From the NCBI RefSeq assembly GCF_032062135.1, contig NC_092862.1, positions 47,899,015 to 47,963,014 on the forward strand: 64,000 nucleotides of DNA, given 5' to 3'. The translations under genes were made by a program, and so were the position numbers. Each line of letters begins with the position of its first letter. Position 1 is the stretch's first letter. The notes under the pieces were generated by a model, which saw nothing but the letters and a program-made list of their open reading frames with translations, ran no database searches and was not told the DNA's origin. This stretch comes from Pyxicephalus adspersus (taxonomy: Eukaryota; Chordata; Amphibia; Anura; Pyxicephalidae). Positions 52,943-64,000 of the stretch are shown here, piece by piece.

Positions 52943-53327
52943 CAGAGGTCAGTAATCTTTTTTGGCCATTTCAGGGGTAGGCAGGAGCACACTAGGCCTG
53001 ACTCTTTCTTGAGTCCCGTTCTAATGGCTCTGCCCCCCACCAGGGATACCTCCTGAAGGCAAATCCTCCTCCGCAAGGCATACAGAGAAGAGGGAATGTT
53101 CCCTATTTACCCCGGCGGTAGAAGTGTTAATCCCGGCCCTGGTAAATAGGGAAGAGAGCTACAACCCAGAGGCTCAAGAACTGCATGCGCGTCCGGCGGC
53201 TCCGGGAGTTGGTTTACGCAGCAGGTTCCCGGCCGAGGTTAGGCCGGATTGGCCAGGGGGCGTTAGGCTGGAGCAAACTCCCGGCTAGGGCGTATCTGAA
53301 CTAAAGGCCGGAGTTTGCCGACCTCTG
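52943..53327. mobile_element. hAT-type MITE with perfect 8-bp target duplication
   Basis: CTGTAGAC at 52935-52942 and again at 53328-53335 flank a 385-bp element with ends CAGAGGTCAGTAATCTT and GAGTTTGCCGACCTCTG (inverted). The interior is GC- and CpG-rich compared with the intron, and contains an inner inverted pair, TTCCCTATTTACC (53099-53111) and GGTAAATAGGGAA (53141-53153). The 8-bp duplication and terminal CAG point to hAT. No transposase. Short open frames here are not genes. Confidence 0.9.
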
Positions 53328-53385
53328 CTGTAGACATTTGTGTAATTTTTTTGTTGATATGTGTTTGCTCCAGCAGTTTGTCACA

Positions 53386-53539
53386 GTGGGTCTGAATGAT
53401 TCAACAAACCTGAAATGTATTTCCTAAAAATCTTTTGCTGTTAACAAATGTTTTAATTCTGACCTGATCCATTCAAAGTTTGTTGGATCACCCAGGTTCT
53501 CCCATGATAGTCTTCTCCAGTCTTGGGCTTAATCAGACT
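53386..53539. mobile_element. Palindromic MITE, family B (diverged copy)
   Basis: Contains TGAATGATTCAACAAACCTGAAATGTATTTCCTAAAAATCTTTTGCTG and the inverse half CTGACCTGATCCATTCAAAGTTTGTTGGATCACCCAGGTTCTCCCATGATAG, ending CAGTCTTGGGCTTAATCAG. Older than the other copies. Confidence 0.65.
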
Positions 53540-53879
53540 CATTGTGTATCAGAAGCTGCAAAAACATCAGATAGAACCCACCTTTATTCCTAGATGTCCT
53601 GGATCATTTAGCCTTTTCCTGCCTGTAATGACTGTCTGCGTTGATATGTCCACTCCTCCAGATTGATATTTACTCATATTTGCACAAAAATTAGGGAGAA
53701 AATATAAGCAGAATAAACTTGAAGTGTTATTTAGCATGTCATATTGCATCATAATGAATAAAAAGCCCATATATACTGACAAAAAACGTACGTTAATGTT
53801 TATGTACTTATAGTACTTGGCAAACTGTTTCTTTTGGAAAAATATAATTATACTGATTTTAGGTTGTTTTCCATTTTAG

Positions 53880-54151
53880 GGTCCTTTATGATGGTGAATA
53901 CGTCTGGAAGGTTGGCTGGGCAGAAGGCACTTTTGTTATTGCCTCAACTCAAAGAGAATGACACACATTGCATTGACTTTCACTACTTTGTGTCTAGCAA
54001 GAGTGGAGCCTTACCTGGACTGCTAAACATCTACGTAACAGAAAATAATGGGGCAATGGGAAGCCCCGTGTGGAATATATCAGGACCAGCAACTGGGATG
54101 TGGAATCGAGCAGAACTGGCAATAAGCACCTTCTGGCCCAATTTTTACCAG
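53880..54151 (+). CDS. PTPRM: PTPRM exon: central MAM domain (probable exon 3)
   Basis: This exon continues the MAM adhesion domain. It starts with two bases completing a Gly codon and ends on a codon boundary (phase 1 to 0, 272 bp). The translation includes [68 protein letters not shown] and [27 protein letters not shown] and [14 protein letters not shown] are signature MAM stretches of R2B phosphatases; HYFVSSKS and WNRAELAIS match PTPRM best. Three N-glycosylation sequons are visible (NTS, NDT, NIS), as is one MAM cysteine. Acceptor CCATTTTAG/GG, donor CAG/GTATGC. The following MAM exon (expected to begin VIFE-like) was not found downstream in the window. Confidence 0.96.
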
Positions 54152-55023
54152 GTATGCTGTAAACCATTGTGTGTGCCATTTTATTGTGGTACCTACCAAC
54201 ACAGTTTATAGGGGATGTTACTCAAAGGTGAGAAAGGTAGGAAAAGGAAAACAAAAACATGCCTCGAAGTTCAGTATCCATGCTACCCAGTATTATCCCA
54301 CAGCTTATGATTTGTGTAGATATTATTGTAGAGATATTGATGTTGGTTTTGAATGTTCTCTCTTTTGCTGTCTCCCACAATTACAAATGAACAAACATTG
54401 TAATCTATATCATATGCCTGTCATTTACAATGCTATGTCGTTGAAGTCAGTGCAAACATCAATATATTAATGACAATGTGCAGCAATTTTCTGTATGCAT
54501 AAAAACCTTGTCAATGGCATTGCAAAGAACTCATTTTTTATAACTTCTAAATTTGGTTTGTCATTTCAGAAGATTAAAACCATAATCACATATGCATTGT
54601 ATTTCTAGAGAACGGTGACAATATGGAAAATCAGATCAATACACATTTTTCATTTATTCACATTAGTGTCTGATTAATGAATTGATGTATTTCTGCAGCT
54701 TGGATAATACAGTTTATGTAATGTATGCTGTATCAAGGCCAGATATTGTATCCAGTATTAAAAAAATTAAAAATAATGTGGGACAGGATGGTGTCTCAAG
54801 AAAACTTAGCATGATTAGTGTCATACTGCATTTTTAAACCATGAATAGATCCAAATTTGGAAAAGACATGTGATATTAGCTTTTCTCAGCTGTATGATTA
54901 AGGGTAAATAATAAACTATTACAGTTACAAAGTCATCCCTATGCTGGTGGTATGGGGCAAGTAATCACTGAAAAGGGTTACAGGAAGACACAGGAGGGAT
55001 AACATATGACAGATAGTCTAATC

Positions 55024-55259
55024 CAACCTTTCTTGACCTTTTCAAAATGGGGGAAACCTTGAAATAACCTTCATATTGGAAAGAATGTCTCTTACATTGT
55101 CAGGCAACAGGAAGAATGTTACCCTTACAGATAGCAAAAATGATAATTGGTGTCAGTGGTAACTGCCCTGCGAGGCACAAATTACTCATTGCTCAAAGAC
55201 CCCCTAGCAACCTCTGCAGGAACTCCAAGGATCAACAGAACACTGGTTGGGAAACACTG
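55024..55259. mobile_element. hAT-type MITE, short (236 bp)
   Basis: Flanked by GTCTAATC (55016-55023) and GTCTAACC (55260-55267), an 8-bp duplication with one mismatch. Left end CAACCTTTCTTGACCTTTTCAAAATGGGGGAAACCTTGAAATAAC and right end GAACACTGGTTGGGAAACACTG have the usual vertebrate hAT form (CAGTGTTTCCCAACC). No transposase. Confidence 0.85.
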
Positions 55260-55490
55260 GTCTAACCCATCTCTAGAAGTTTTTCTGGTTCTCTCTCTCT
55301 CCTTTAAAAAAAACAAAACAGAAATTCTAAACTTTCTCTTCCTCTATATAAAACAAATATAAAAATAGGATTGACTGGATATCAGCTGTAAATGTAATAT
55401 GTAAAAATGTAAATAAGTAATATTAAAAATACAAATAAAAAAACAAAACAATTTGTTAAAATCTACTATTGTTTTACTGTGCATTAATAA

Positions 55491-55802
55491 TTAAAGCGGA
55501 CCTAAACTAAAATGTTTACCTTAAATAGAATGATGGCCAACCCTTTTGTATAAGGTAAAAATAGGGAGGATCTTTATTCCCCATCTATGTCACCCAATCT
55601 CACACCTGCACAGTACAAAATCAGGAGACGTAAGAAAAAAGGTAGAAGGAGGGTAAAGAAGATGGCAGCACCTTGCGCTTCCTCCGTGCCAGGACGAAGG
55701 AGGATACCAGGACGCGGGACCCGATCCAGGAAACCTCTGGAGGGATTGACGGATCTGCGAAGGGAAAGGTGAGTGATTTTTTTAGGCTTACTTCCGCTTT
55801 AA
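55491..55802. mobile_element. MITE, family E (TTAAAGCGGA...TCCGCTTTAA)
   Basis: Ends TTAAAGCGGACCTAAACTAAAATG and CTAAAAAAATCACT-type inverse (TTTTTTTAGGCTTACTTCCGCTTTAA) are inverted. The outer TTA/TAA may be the target site. The interior (55620-55770) is GC-rich and gives a 61-residue basic open frame (RRRKKKGRRRVKK), which is repeat sequence and not a gene. Similar termini occur singly near 6410, 16480 and 20340. Confidence 0.7.
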
Positions 55803-58194
55803 CATTCACTTCAAAACAAAAAAACTAAAATTTTTTTGCCTTCGTGTTGCTACTGCTATCCCTTTAGGAAAGTTTATAGTGTTGATTTCCTGCAGTAAGT
55901 GAGCTTGAAGAACATTCACACAGAGTAGGGGGTTGATGAACGTAGTTTACATTTAAATGATGTTGAGCATATAATTAAAAAAGAAAGACGTGTGAACTTT
56001 AAATGCTGGTCTCTATCACGTTAATCACAGTAGATTGAATTATGCAGTTTCTATTACATGTGACAGTGTTATACAGGGCCATTCTGGAAACACAACAAAT
56101 TGCAAGCTAATTATCATTGGTAGCAATTTAAGATGGAAATCATCCTTTGATTAGGGCTTCGCACAGTGTCTAGTTAATGACAACTTTTATTGCGACCACC
56201 AGGTCTAGTTTGTTTCCCAGCTTTATGTAAAAGAAGTGTTATATTTCCTGTTACTATAAACATTTATATATTTATCACCAAACAAATTTATCTAAATTAG
56301 CGAATTACAAATGTTTACTTCAAAAAAGCAAGTTGCTGATGAATCATGTACATATCAACCAGTGTAAATATTTGATCATTTTTAAAATAAAAGAAGATTT
56401 CTGCACAAATAGCTTGCCATACCTCATATGCACATCTTCCTAGCACCGTGTGCCCCCAGTGTCCTATGTATTACAAAAAAAAAAACAAATTCATTAACAT
56501 CATCATTGCATGTTTTGTTTTAACAATTGCTGGATCCAAGACAGAACCAGTTGTATGTAAGTTCTCATGGACAAATGGGACTGGACTGTACCATCACATT
56601 ATTGGATTCTGTTTTTTTTATTTTTTATAGACTTGTTCAATTGTTTCCTTTTGCTAGTTACAGAAATAAAAAAAAATTCAACTGAAATCAAGATAAAATG
56701 TCTTTTACCTTCCCTAACTGAGCCAAACTTTCTATTATATGTGTCTCCCATTATCTTCCTGCAGACATGGCAGCTCACATTGATTTTTTTAGCAGAGATG
56801 GTGCTGCCAATCCAGAATGCAGTGGATAGAGCTGGGTATTCCAGATGCTGATTAAAAAGTCTTGTAAATCTGCAATGACAATGCTTATAGCCACTGCCCC
56901 ATAAATGTGTTTTTATCCATTTGCCGTGCAGCACAGTCTATATAAGAGTGGCGGTCCTCAATTCAGGAGCAGTGCAGCATTTGTCGCCACATTAGAACAA
57001 GTCAGGTTTAACTGTTTTTCAAATGAGCTTACAATCTAATTCATGCAAGGCAGTGTTGCTTCCTGAATTTGAATTGGTAACCTTCTGCAGTCTGTTATAC
57101 AGTAGAGCTCAGAGAGGGGAAAAGAAGCAATGCATGTAGCCAATCTCAGTGCTAGGAGCATTGTGACCAATAAATGAGCACATCAATCTACTCCTTCTTC
57201 ACTAGCGAGTCATAGATTGAGGGAGTAGATGCAGTATATTAAAAACAGGCCTTATGCTAGACAGGGATATGTCATAAAATTGGGTAAATCTTAGGAGTGG
57301 ATAGCCAGGGCTACAAATCTAATGGAAGGTATCTATAGGTACGTCAGCTTTTACTTTTTTTATTCTCAGTCAACATGCATACATTTGACTAAAGCTGTAC
57401 TATAGACTGGTTCTTCCTCATTTGACACTTTATCCGACCTATCAGATCATGTAAAATCATGTAAGATATAAGAATAATTTTGAGACAAGGGATTGCATTT
57501 ATCATTTTGATAGCGGGGTTTGTTTTGTAAATGGTAAAAGTAGGCAAACTGACACAAAATGCAAGTTGCGAGATCTCCAGCTAATGAATAAGGTATTTAC
57601 TAGAGAATTTTCCCATTTTAATTATCTGTGTATAGGGAATGCTCAAAAGGAACATTTTATCCATTCAAAGTGATGTGAATTGGATTAATTTAGACACCTT
57701 TGATAGAAGCTTGCCTTTACCTGCACCTATCTTATACCTATTCTCATTGTCTCTGAGCAGGTTCTATGTCTGTTTTGCAGACATTTATAACATATGCTGG
57801 TCAATTATCACATAGTTGTGCACTTTTAGGGTAATGACTTCTTCATTCACTGAATTCCATCATCCTTCATTTTTATATTTGGGTATTACCCTAGAACTTT
57901 GCACCAGCACACGTTTATAAATCAATGCTATAATAGCTCTGTCTTGCTGGTGGCCAATCCAGTTCTTTTAAGATGTACTGCAGTTTCAAAACCCTTGTAA
58001 AAAAGTATAAACCTTTTTTGGCATGCCTACATTTATAGAAATATTTTAGGTATAATAACCTACATACCAAGCATTTTGTAATACTTATCATAAATGCCTT
58101 GCACAGAGTGCTTTTTTTACGATCTTCTCTATGTTGTGATATTTTACACTTGTGCCATTTTATTTGATGCATTGGCCTCCATGTATTGATTTTT

Positions 58195-58520
58195 TTAGGA
58201 AACTCTCCATCCTTTGCTGCTCCTATTTATTTCTTTGGACAGAGGACGTATGGCTTCATTTAGAGAGGGCACAATATTTCCATTACTCTTGGCAAGTGAC
58301 ATGTTATCTTTGGTCTCCCATTCCGGATGGGTAATGATAACGTTCAGCATGTTCGGCAAACGCAGCTGGGAAAAGTAGTGAGGATAAAAGCTAATTTTGC
58401 TCTTCAGTGATGCAGGGAGGATCATTGTTTTGGTACGTTGATTCACTGCTTCCTGTTTGGCACATATCTGATGAATAACCTCATGTAAAGAATCCTTTTC
58501 AGAGTTCAGTAGCTCAACCC
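58195..58520 (-). other. Unidentified coding-like open stretch on the minus strand
   Basis: Reading from 58520 down to the stop near 58195, an open frame of about 108 codons begins after an in-frame TGA and gives PLWQRVELLNSEKDSLHEVI, HQICAKQEAVNQRTKTMILP, then LKSKISFYPHYFSQLRLPNM. The first part has a coiled-coil-like heptad feel. Open sequence also lies upstream of the TGA (NTYKGRQVPLQGESGA). I do not recognise the family. It may be a fragment of a processed pseudogene, or chance. Confidence 0.25.
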
Positions 58521-59589
58521 GCTGCCAGAGAGGTCAAGCACCACTTTCACCTTGTAATGGGACCTGTCTGCCCTTATATGTGTTTTGGAAGTTTTTACTA
58601 CAACAAACAGTCAAGTTGAGGATCTTTGTTAAGTTTTAGGAACAATTTCTGCTAAAAGAATTCTGTAAGCAACAGAATAGAGTTACTGTTGAACATGTTA
58701 GATACACAGATCATTATTCCCATTTGATGACATGTCCTACTGCTAATTATCATAAAATGTCAATAAATATGTATGTGGACTACCACAGGGGACTACCTGT
58801 ACTATCAGAATCAAAACAAAAAATTGTAAAATTTAAAGAATGAATTTGATGGAGGTCAATGTAGTCAATGGATAACATATGAGTTTTTCTTTAATTTTAT
58901 CTTGTTGGTTTTGCATTGACTTGTATGGACAAAATGACAAGCAAATGCCCTTAAGGCTGCACTAAAATGCTACCTTGGCCTTATCCATAATGTCATACTC
59001 ATGTAGAAGCTTCCAGAAAATAGTACATGCATCATTTTACATGAGTTGTCTTTGCGCAGGAATGAAAGACATGTTCTGAAAGCTGCTTGTCACTTTTGAG
59101 TGATGCAAGCAATCCGGTGTCTTCAATGGAACAACTGTTTCTAGACACATATGATTGCTAGTTTTGAGAACAATTTTTTACTCATGACAGAACTGGAAGA
59201 ATGTGTCAGCTGATGATACAGATTTTCACCATTCCTAAGTTCTAATTTGTGTGTTTTTTAACTCTGCCCATTCATGGTAAGATTTTCATAATTCAGACCA
59301 TTCTATTATCACCCAGAAAGTAAACTTCTGTATTTATTGGCCAGCATAATCTGCTCAAATATGGATGGAAACTCCCTTTATCTTCACTGAGAGTTTATTT
59401 ACATTTTGCTGCGTTGCTGCATCATAATTTTTCCAAGTTATCAGTCAGTTTTTGGATGAAGCAGGTTAAGAGATGCTGAGTAGACAATTATTCAATAATA
59501 TTACTGATATGACGCCTGCTGTGCATAGCAAAATAAACAGAGTGCAGCTTTTCCAGTTTTTTGTTCAGTAACTGAAACATTAAAGTTGT

Positions 59590-59593
<4 letters not shown>

Positions 59594-59647
<54 letters not shown>
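59594..59647. repeat. (AT)n microsatellite
   Basis: Over 25 uninterrupted AT units. The 65-residue minus-strand frame across it (YIYIYI...) is an artefact. Confidence 0.95.
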
Positions 59648-59650
<3 letters not shown>

Positions 59651-60319
59651 AGTGTTGTGAAGTATGTGATAACAGTGGGTTTTTGGCAAATTATTCAATT
59701 TTTAATATTAAAAAGGTTAATCTGACTTTTCCCTAAACGTTCCACTTTCTGTAAAATGATGGAGAGAACTTTCCCTTCACCCATAACATATCAGTGTAAC
59801 CTAACTGCACAACAATGCTTAGCACAGCAGCTCTTATTGTATCAAGGTGTGAAAGGGTTTACAATACCATGTGTACTTGGTACTGCTAGCAAAATTGGGT
59901 GGAAAATTTAGGCTGGACATATGATTAAAAAAATACCTAAGCTAGTGTAACCTTCAGTGAAAACTGTATGTACGTAATTTAAGATATACAAATAGAAGGT
60001 AAAGGAAATCACAACATCCTGTGATTGAAGAGTGAATGAGCAGAAAAAACACTGATGAGGTCATCCTGTGCTCTCAGTTCCTATTATCCAGCTCCCTGTT
60101 TACCCAAAGTAGTGACGCCTGTTTAGTTTCTTCTGTTCCTTCCTCTCCCAATCTAAATCATGCCCTGTAGAGAATTACAGAGGATTATTATAAAGACAGA
60201 TTGAGCTACTTTTTAAAAACACATGTAATTTATAGTATTATACAATGCTGGTGTCTCATGACAAGGAATAAGACAAGTCAGTAGGTAGCCAGACATTCCC
60301 AGGAAAAAATTAAACATGG

Positions 60320-60323
<4 letters not shown>

Positions 60324-60375
<52 letters not shown>

Positions 60376-60406
60376 AATACATTATATTATATATAATGTA
60401 TATATT

Positions 60407-60437
<31 letters not shown>

Positions 60438-60447
60438 ATATATAAAG
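60324..60447. repeat. AT/GT microsatellite cluster
   Basis: Two long (AT)n runs (60324-60366 and about 60404-60431) separated by interrupted ATATAAATACATTATATTATATAATG, with a short GTGTGT interruption at the end. Frames with YIYIYI translations here are artefacts. Confidence 0.93.
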
Positions 60448-61629
60448 ATTGGGAATATTCATGTACCATAGTTGATAGTAAAAAGTTATGTAGCCTAAAA
60501 ACTACCAATATTCATGTGTGCCTGGGCAGCATGAACTATAAATGTGGCCCAGAGCGGGAATACATTAATTTATTAAAAACAAGGCAATCCCTGCTGATAC
60601 GGTTGGCAACCCTTCAAGCCACTACTACAAACCCCTTTGGCTACTCCTCTATCTCCCCTCCTCTTCAGTCAGCTATCTAGAGGCTCAACTGCAGGAGAAT
60701 TTTTAATCTCTTTGAACCATGAGATTAGCCTCTTGTTGACAGGTGTTTCATCTGCACTACATTAAAGCCTATGCTGTGCAAGTAAACATTATATGTAGGT
60801 AATAAATATTAAAACAGTAGACATTTTCCATTTAGTTTTATGTAGCAGTCAGTTGTTTTTATCACAGGTACCTGCAAATAGTAGCCACATAGTAGGTTGA
60901 GGGAGATAGTGGAGGGGATGACCACGGAAGATCGGCTTGTAGCCAAATTTGGCACCACTTCTCTATTTGTTGTTTTGAACCTCCTGATTTTTTAGATCAT
61001 AGAGATTTCCTTGTGCTTGTTATCTCTATGAAAATCCAGGACTGACCAAAAAATTGATCATGGGGGCCGCAAGACTGATTGATGATTGCACTGCTAAAGA
61101 ACTTTTATAACTAAAATGATTATTGTAAGGTTCCATATTCTTTATTCTGAAAAGCACAGGGCAGTATTTTGTCCTGAGTTTGCAGGGAGTTTTGCTACAC
61201 TATGGCTTATGTGTGTGCTATTTTCTCTGCACTGTAGTCACAAGTTAATGTTTTTTTTTTTTTGTTTTTTTTTTAGTGTAGCAGTTTTTTATATGTTTAA
61301 ATCTCTCAGCAATAGAGAGACATAATGTTACAACTGGCGTTCTTTAGCAGAACATTAATTAATTCCTTTAAATCACAAGCACAACAAAGAAGAATATGAA
61401 ACCTGAGTCTTGTTTAATTAAATTAATCATTCATAAAACAGGATGTTGATTCCTGTTCTCTGTGGAGTTTTTAATAGTACTGAATGCTGCACATTTCCTT
61501 CATTTGACAAATCCGTCCCCATGAGCAAAAATGTTACTTTTAAACCAAATCGTTCTCAATAAATATTTCTGTTACATTTCTTCAAGTCACTTAGGTTTCT
61601 CCTATTCTTCTTGCAGCAGGTGAAGTCAA

Positions 61630-61900
61630 GTCTGATCTGATAAAATACATGCTGATGAGGATAGAATGAGAATATCATTTCTCAAGCCAGGGAAGTCATG
61701 GACCATAAATGATGGAAAGCCTAGCACTGTTTTAAGTCACACATTTTCTCACCGGAGATATATTGGAAGTGTCAATGTTGTTTTACTATTAAGTGCATTA
61801 AAATGCCACCCTAATGACTGTCATTTTTCTTTTATGATTTCCTACATGTGTAACTACTGAAAATGGCATCAATGGAAGGGAAATAAAGGCAGTAGCTTTG
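61630..61900. other. Complex intronic stretch, possible conserved non-coding element
   Basis: Repeat-free, high-complexity sequence such as AAAATACATGCTGATGAGGATAG and GGACCATAAATGATGGAAAGC. The 64-residue open frame has no splice context or family match. Candidate only, as conservation cannot be seen here. Confidence 0.25.
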
Positions 61901-64000
61901 AATGCTGTATTTTTGTATAGAATCCTGCAGTATAAACTATGTTTTTTTGTTTTTATCTTTAACTTTTTTCCTTTGCTTGCAATAGGCCTGATTTGAACTA
62001 GATGTTAGGCTCTGGTGCAGTTACTGCGTCCCTACGCCCCTAAACCACTTCCTCGGGTGATGAACTGCATGTAGCATCCCACCTGCCGCAGCCCATAGGG
62101 AATCATTTAGGGTAGTAGTGAGCAGTTTAGTACTGCCCCCCTGCCGTCCCCTGTAAAATATGCCAAGACTGGTTCCTTAGGAGGCCAAGTGGCTGGCAAG
62201 ATGGCAACCCTCAGAAGCTGCAAGGAAACACAAGTTTTAACCTAGCCAAATGAAGACAATTTTATTAGGAAGATAAGCAAGACCTTTGTCTTGAGTTGTG
62301 GATAGACTGTTAACCTCCTCTAGGGTTGCCACTTTTTTTTGGTAAAAAATATTTTCTTACTAATATTGGCATCAAGTCCTTTTTTACCAGCCTGTAGAAA
62401 ACCATCCAGGTGGTAATTCTAGCATCTTCACATTGCCTACGATGGCAGAACAGAGCTTCATAGAGGTAGGACTGCAGGAGACCGGTGGCATGAGAGGAGG
62501 GGTCTGCATGAGTGGGGGTCTGCAGGAGTGGGGTTCAAGTAGGTAGAAGATGCTTGTATTTTACTCCCTTTTACCCCTCTTTAAAAACTGCAAGAATATT
62601 TTTTTTAAATACTTTTTCTTAAGCATTACACACATAACAGATATCTCCATTGCATCTATTTGCATCTCTTTGTCAGCCAGTTTCTTAATTCCAATATGAG
62701 TTAAGATGATGTGAATTCTATCAGCTCTTTCTTTCTATTTTCGCAGCTGACTAGGTTGGGCTTCATAGTGACTTAATAAAAAGCTCAGCAGGATCTCACC
62801 AACTGTGATTGCACTAAGATGTTGACCTGCGAAAATGGCACGCGCTTCTTATAATATAAAGCATATGGGAAAGGTGAAATGAAGAAATGAATGTCAGAAA
62901 CGCAATCATTTTTTTAAAAAAAATTGAGTTATACCATTTGCTCCCACAGCCTACTAAATTAATTATTTACCTTTTCTAGGTAGTCTGCTATATTAATACT
63001 GGATTATTATACATTCGATAATACAGGTAGGCCTAAAAAATTGCATAGTTCAGTAATATTAGAACAATTTTTACAAATCCTTGGCTAATTATGTGCAAGA
63101 TTAATTTATTAAAAATTATGATCTTTGTTTTATTAAAACTTGTTCAGAGGGATATTTATTAGGAAGTAATTCATCTGGCCCTGCAGAGATATATACATAT
63201 TCATTCTCTCTGGCCCTTGGACAGCAATGACTTCATTAAGGTCACACAGCAATCAGGACATCAGTGCTGTAAACAATGTTCCGTGCAGCAACTGAAGTTT
63301 CCTGAGCTCCTGATTCCAGTTTGTAGGGCTGTTTAATATAAAGATATGGATTGGTTTAGGAGGGAGTATGCTATAGTACTAGCCCCGTTCATTACTTAGG
63401 GTGACAAGTTGCTCCTTTATATATTCAATAGGAATTGTCCCTGTGGAACAGGAAGAGTATAAATGGTAGGACCATCAGAAAAAAAAGAGAATATATGACA
63501 TTTATATTTTTGGGTTTAGATACTCTTGTGTTTTACTTCTGGTGTTCATTGAGTAAATGTGACTTGCTATGAGCCTCCTGTAATGCCAGAAAAACTCAGT
63601 GGAAGAAGCACCTGAAAAAGGTTAGCACCATTAGCCAAGTGGACTTGCTGCATATTTATATGCTGATTAATTAACATTCTGGTCTGAGGAGAGAGCAGAG
63701 GAATGATCTCATCAGTCTGTTCCTGTCTCTCGTGGAAAATCTGGTTAAATGCAGTGCAATTTGCTGCTTCTGGGTACACTGGGAGCAGCCAACTGTGAGA
63801 TTTTGCACCACAAAAAGCCATCAGTCTTTTCGGTCCAATTACAGATTGAAGGTGGGGTGATGTCCTATTAGTTTTAGTTAAATGCAGTAAAGAAAATTCA
63901 AATTAGCAATTTATCTGCCAAAGTGTTACCTTCGGGACTGGATGGGCAGAAATTGTCAGAAAGTGCGTTATAACTGTGTTGTAACTGTGTGTATAGCTGT

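Larger units (their letters stand above)
31031..53879 (+). other. PTPRM: PTPRM intron between the two MAM exons (22,849 bp)
   Basis: Bounded by GT at 31031 and AG at 53878-53879 (GTTTTCCATTTTAG). Phase-1 intron: the codon split is G|GG, giving glycine. It holds eight of the repeats listed separately, including a broken unknown coding region at 49711-51372. Stretches 32069-36853, 36953-39117, 39195-40212, 41171-43230, 43401-48852 and 51373-52942 contain no exon or repeat I recognise, apart from short AT runs (for example 32423-32442, 33139-33153, 41524-41550), poly-T tracts at 47938-47978 and the GA run at 42213-42235. Confidence 0.88.
54152..64000 (+). other. PTPRM: PTPRM intron after the second MAM exon (partial)
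   Basis: Starts with GTATGC at 54152 and runs off the window. I looked for the next MAM/Ig exon on the plus strand and did not find one. Besides the repeats listed, 54470-55023, 55803-58194, 58630-59593, 60448-61629 and 61900-64000 show nothing I can name. The stretches 61630-61900, 62640-62900 and 63180-63300 are complex and could be conserved non-coding sequence. Confidence 0.8.

Noticed and set aside
30908..54151. Assignment to PTPRT or PTPRK instead of PTPRM
   Set aside because: Residues such as [27 protein letters not shown] and WNRAELAIS fit PTPRM better from memory; PTPRT remains the next best alternative.
55587..55772. Basic 61-residue frame resembling a nuclear or ribosomal peptide
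   Set aside because: It lies inside a MITE with inverted TTAAAGCGGA ends; the basic run comes from purine-rich repeat sequence.
60323..60508. Open frames rich in YI repeats here and at 59501-59698
   Set aside because: They are translations of AT microsatellites.
54152..64000. Next PTPRM exon (end of MAM, start of Ig)
   Set aside because: No stretch encoding the expected VIFE...GYLAIDEV-type sequence with splice sites was found.

Overview
The window looks like a piece of a vertebrate nuclear genome, most likely a frog: AT-rich, gene-poor, no operons, and full of decayed DNA transposons and MITEs (short non-autonomous DNA transposons) of kinds I associate with anurans. The frog assignment is an inference from repeat content and from divergence of the one recognisable gene; I could not test it by search.

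One host gene is supported. Two consecutive plus-strand exons, 30908-31030 (123 bp) and 53880-54151 (272 bp), encode most of an extracellular MAM domain that matches receptor-type protein tyrosine phosphatase mu (PTPRM) best among the four R2B phosphatases. Both have clean AG/GT borders and their reading phases fit each other. The signal-peptide exon lies upstream of the window, and the rest of MAM, Ig, fibronectin III, transmembrane and phosphatase exons lie downstream. The window is therefore 5' intron (1-30907), exon, 22.8-kb intron (31031-53879), exon, and start of the next intron (54152-64000).

Everything else recognised is intronic repeat. 1-1200: a repeat with internal direct and inverted copies, split by a MITE, followed by a 31-bp minisatellite. 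9-10 kb: a hAT-like end and a degenerate repeat field. 15.2-15.7 kb: a second copy of the 0.35-kb MITE, joined to an L2-like LINE tail. 18.2-19.8 kb: a dead Tc1 element between TA microsatellites. 24.1-25.0 kb: a dead, internally deleted mariner on the minus strand. 25.9-26.4 and 40.2-40.7 kb: two copies of a CAGGTAGTCCC-ended element, with a fragment at 2.9 kb. 52.9-53.3 and 55.0-55.3 kb: hAT MITEs with visible target duplications. A palindromic MITE of about 220 bp occurs at least nine times across the window.

The least familiar item is a broken coding region at 49711-51372 inside the PTPRM intron. It is the remnant of a protein of about 550 residues with N-terminal cysteine pairs and a long conserved C-terminal domain, resembling an unnamed, multi-copy animal family that I suspect is transposon-encoded. 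A 77-nt near-perfect hairpin at 39118-39194 is the other item worth checking. Most remaining sequence is low-information intron, with a few complex stretches that could be conserved non-coding elements.
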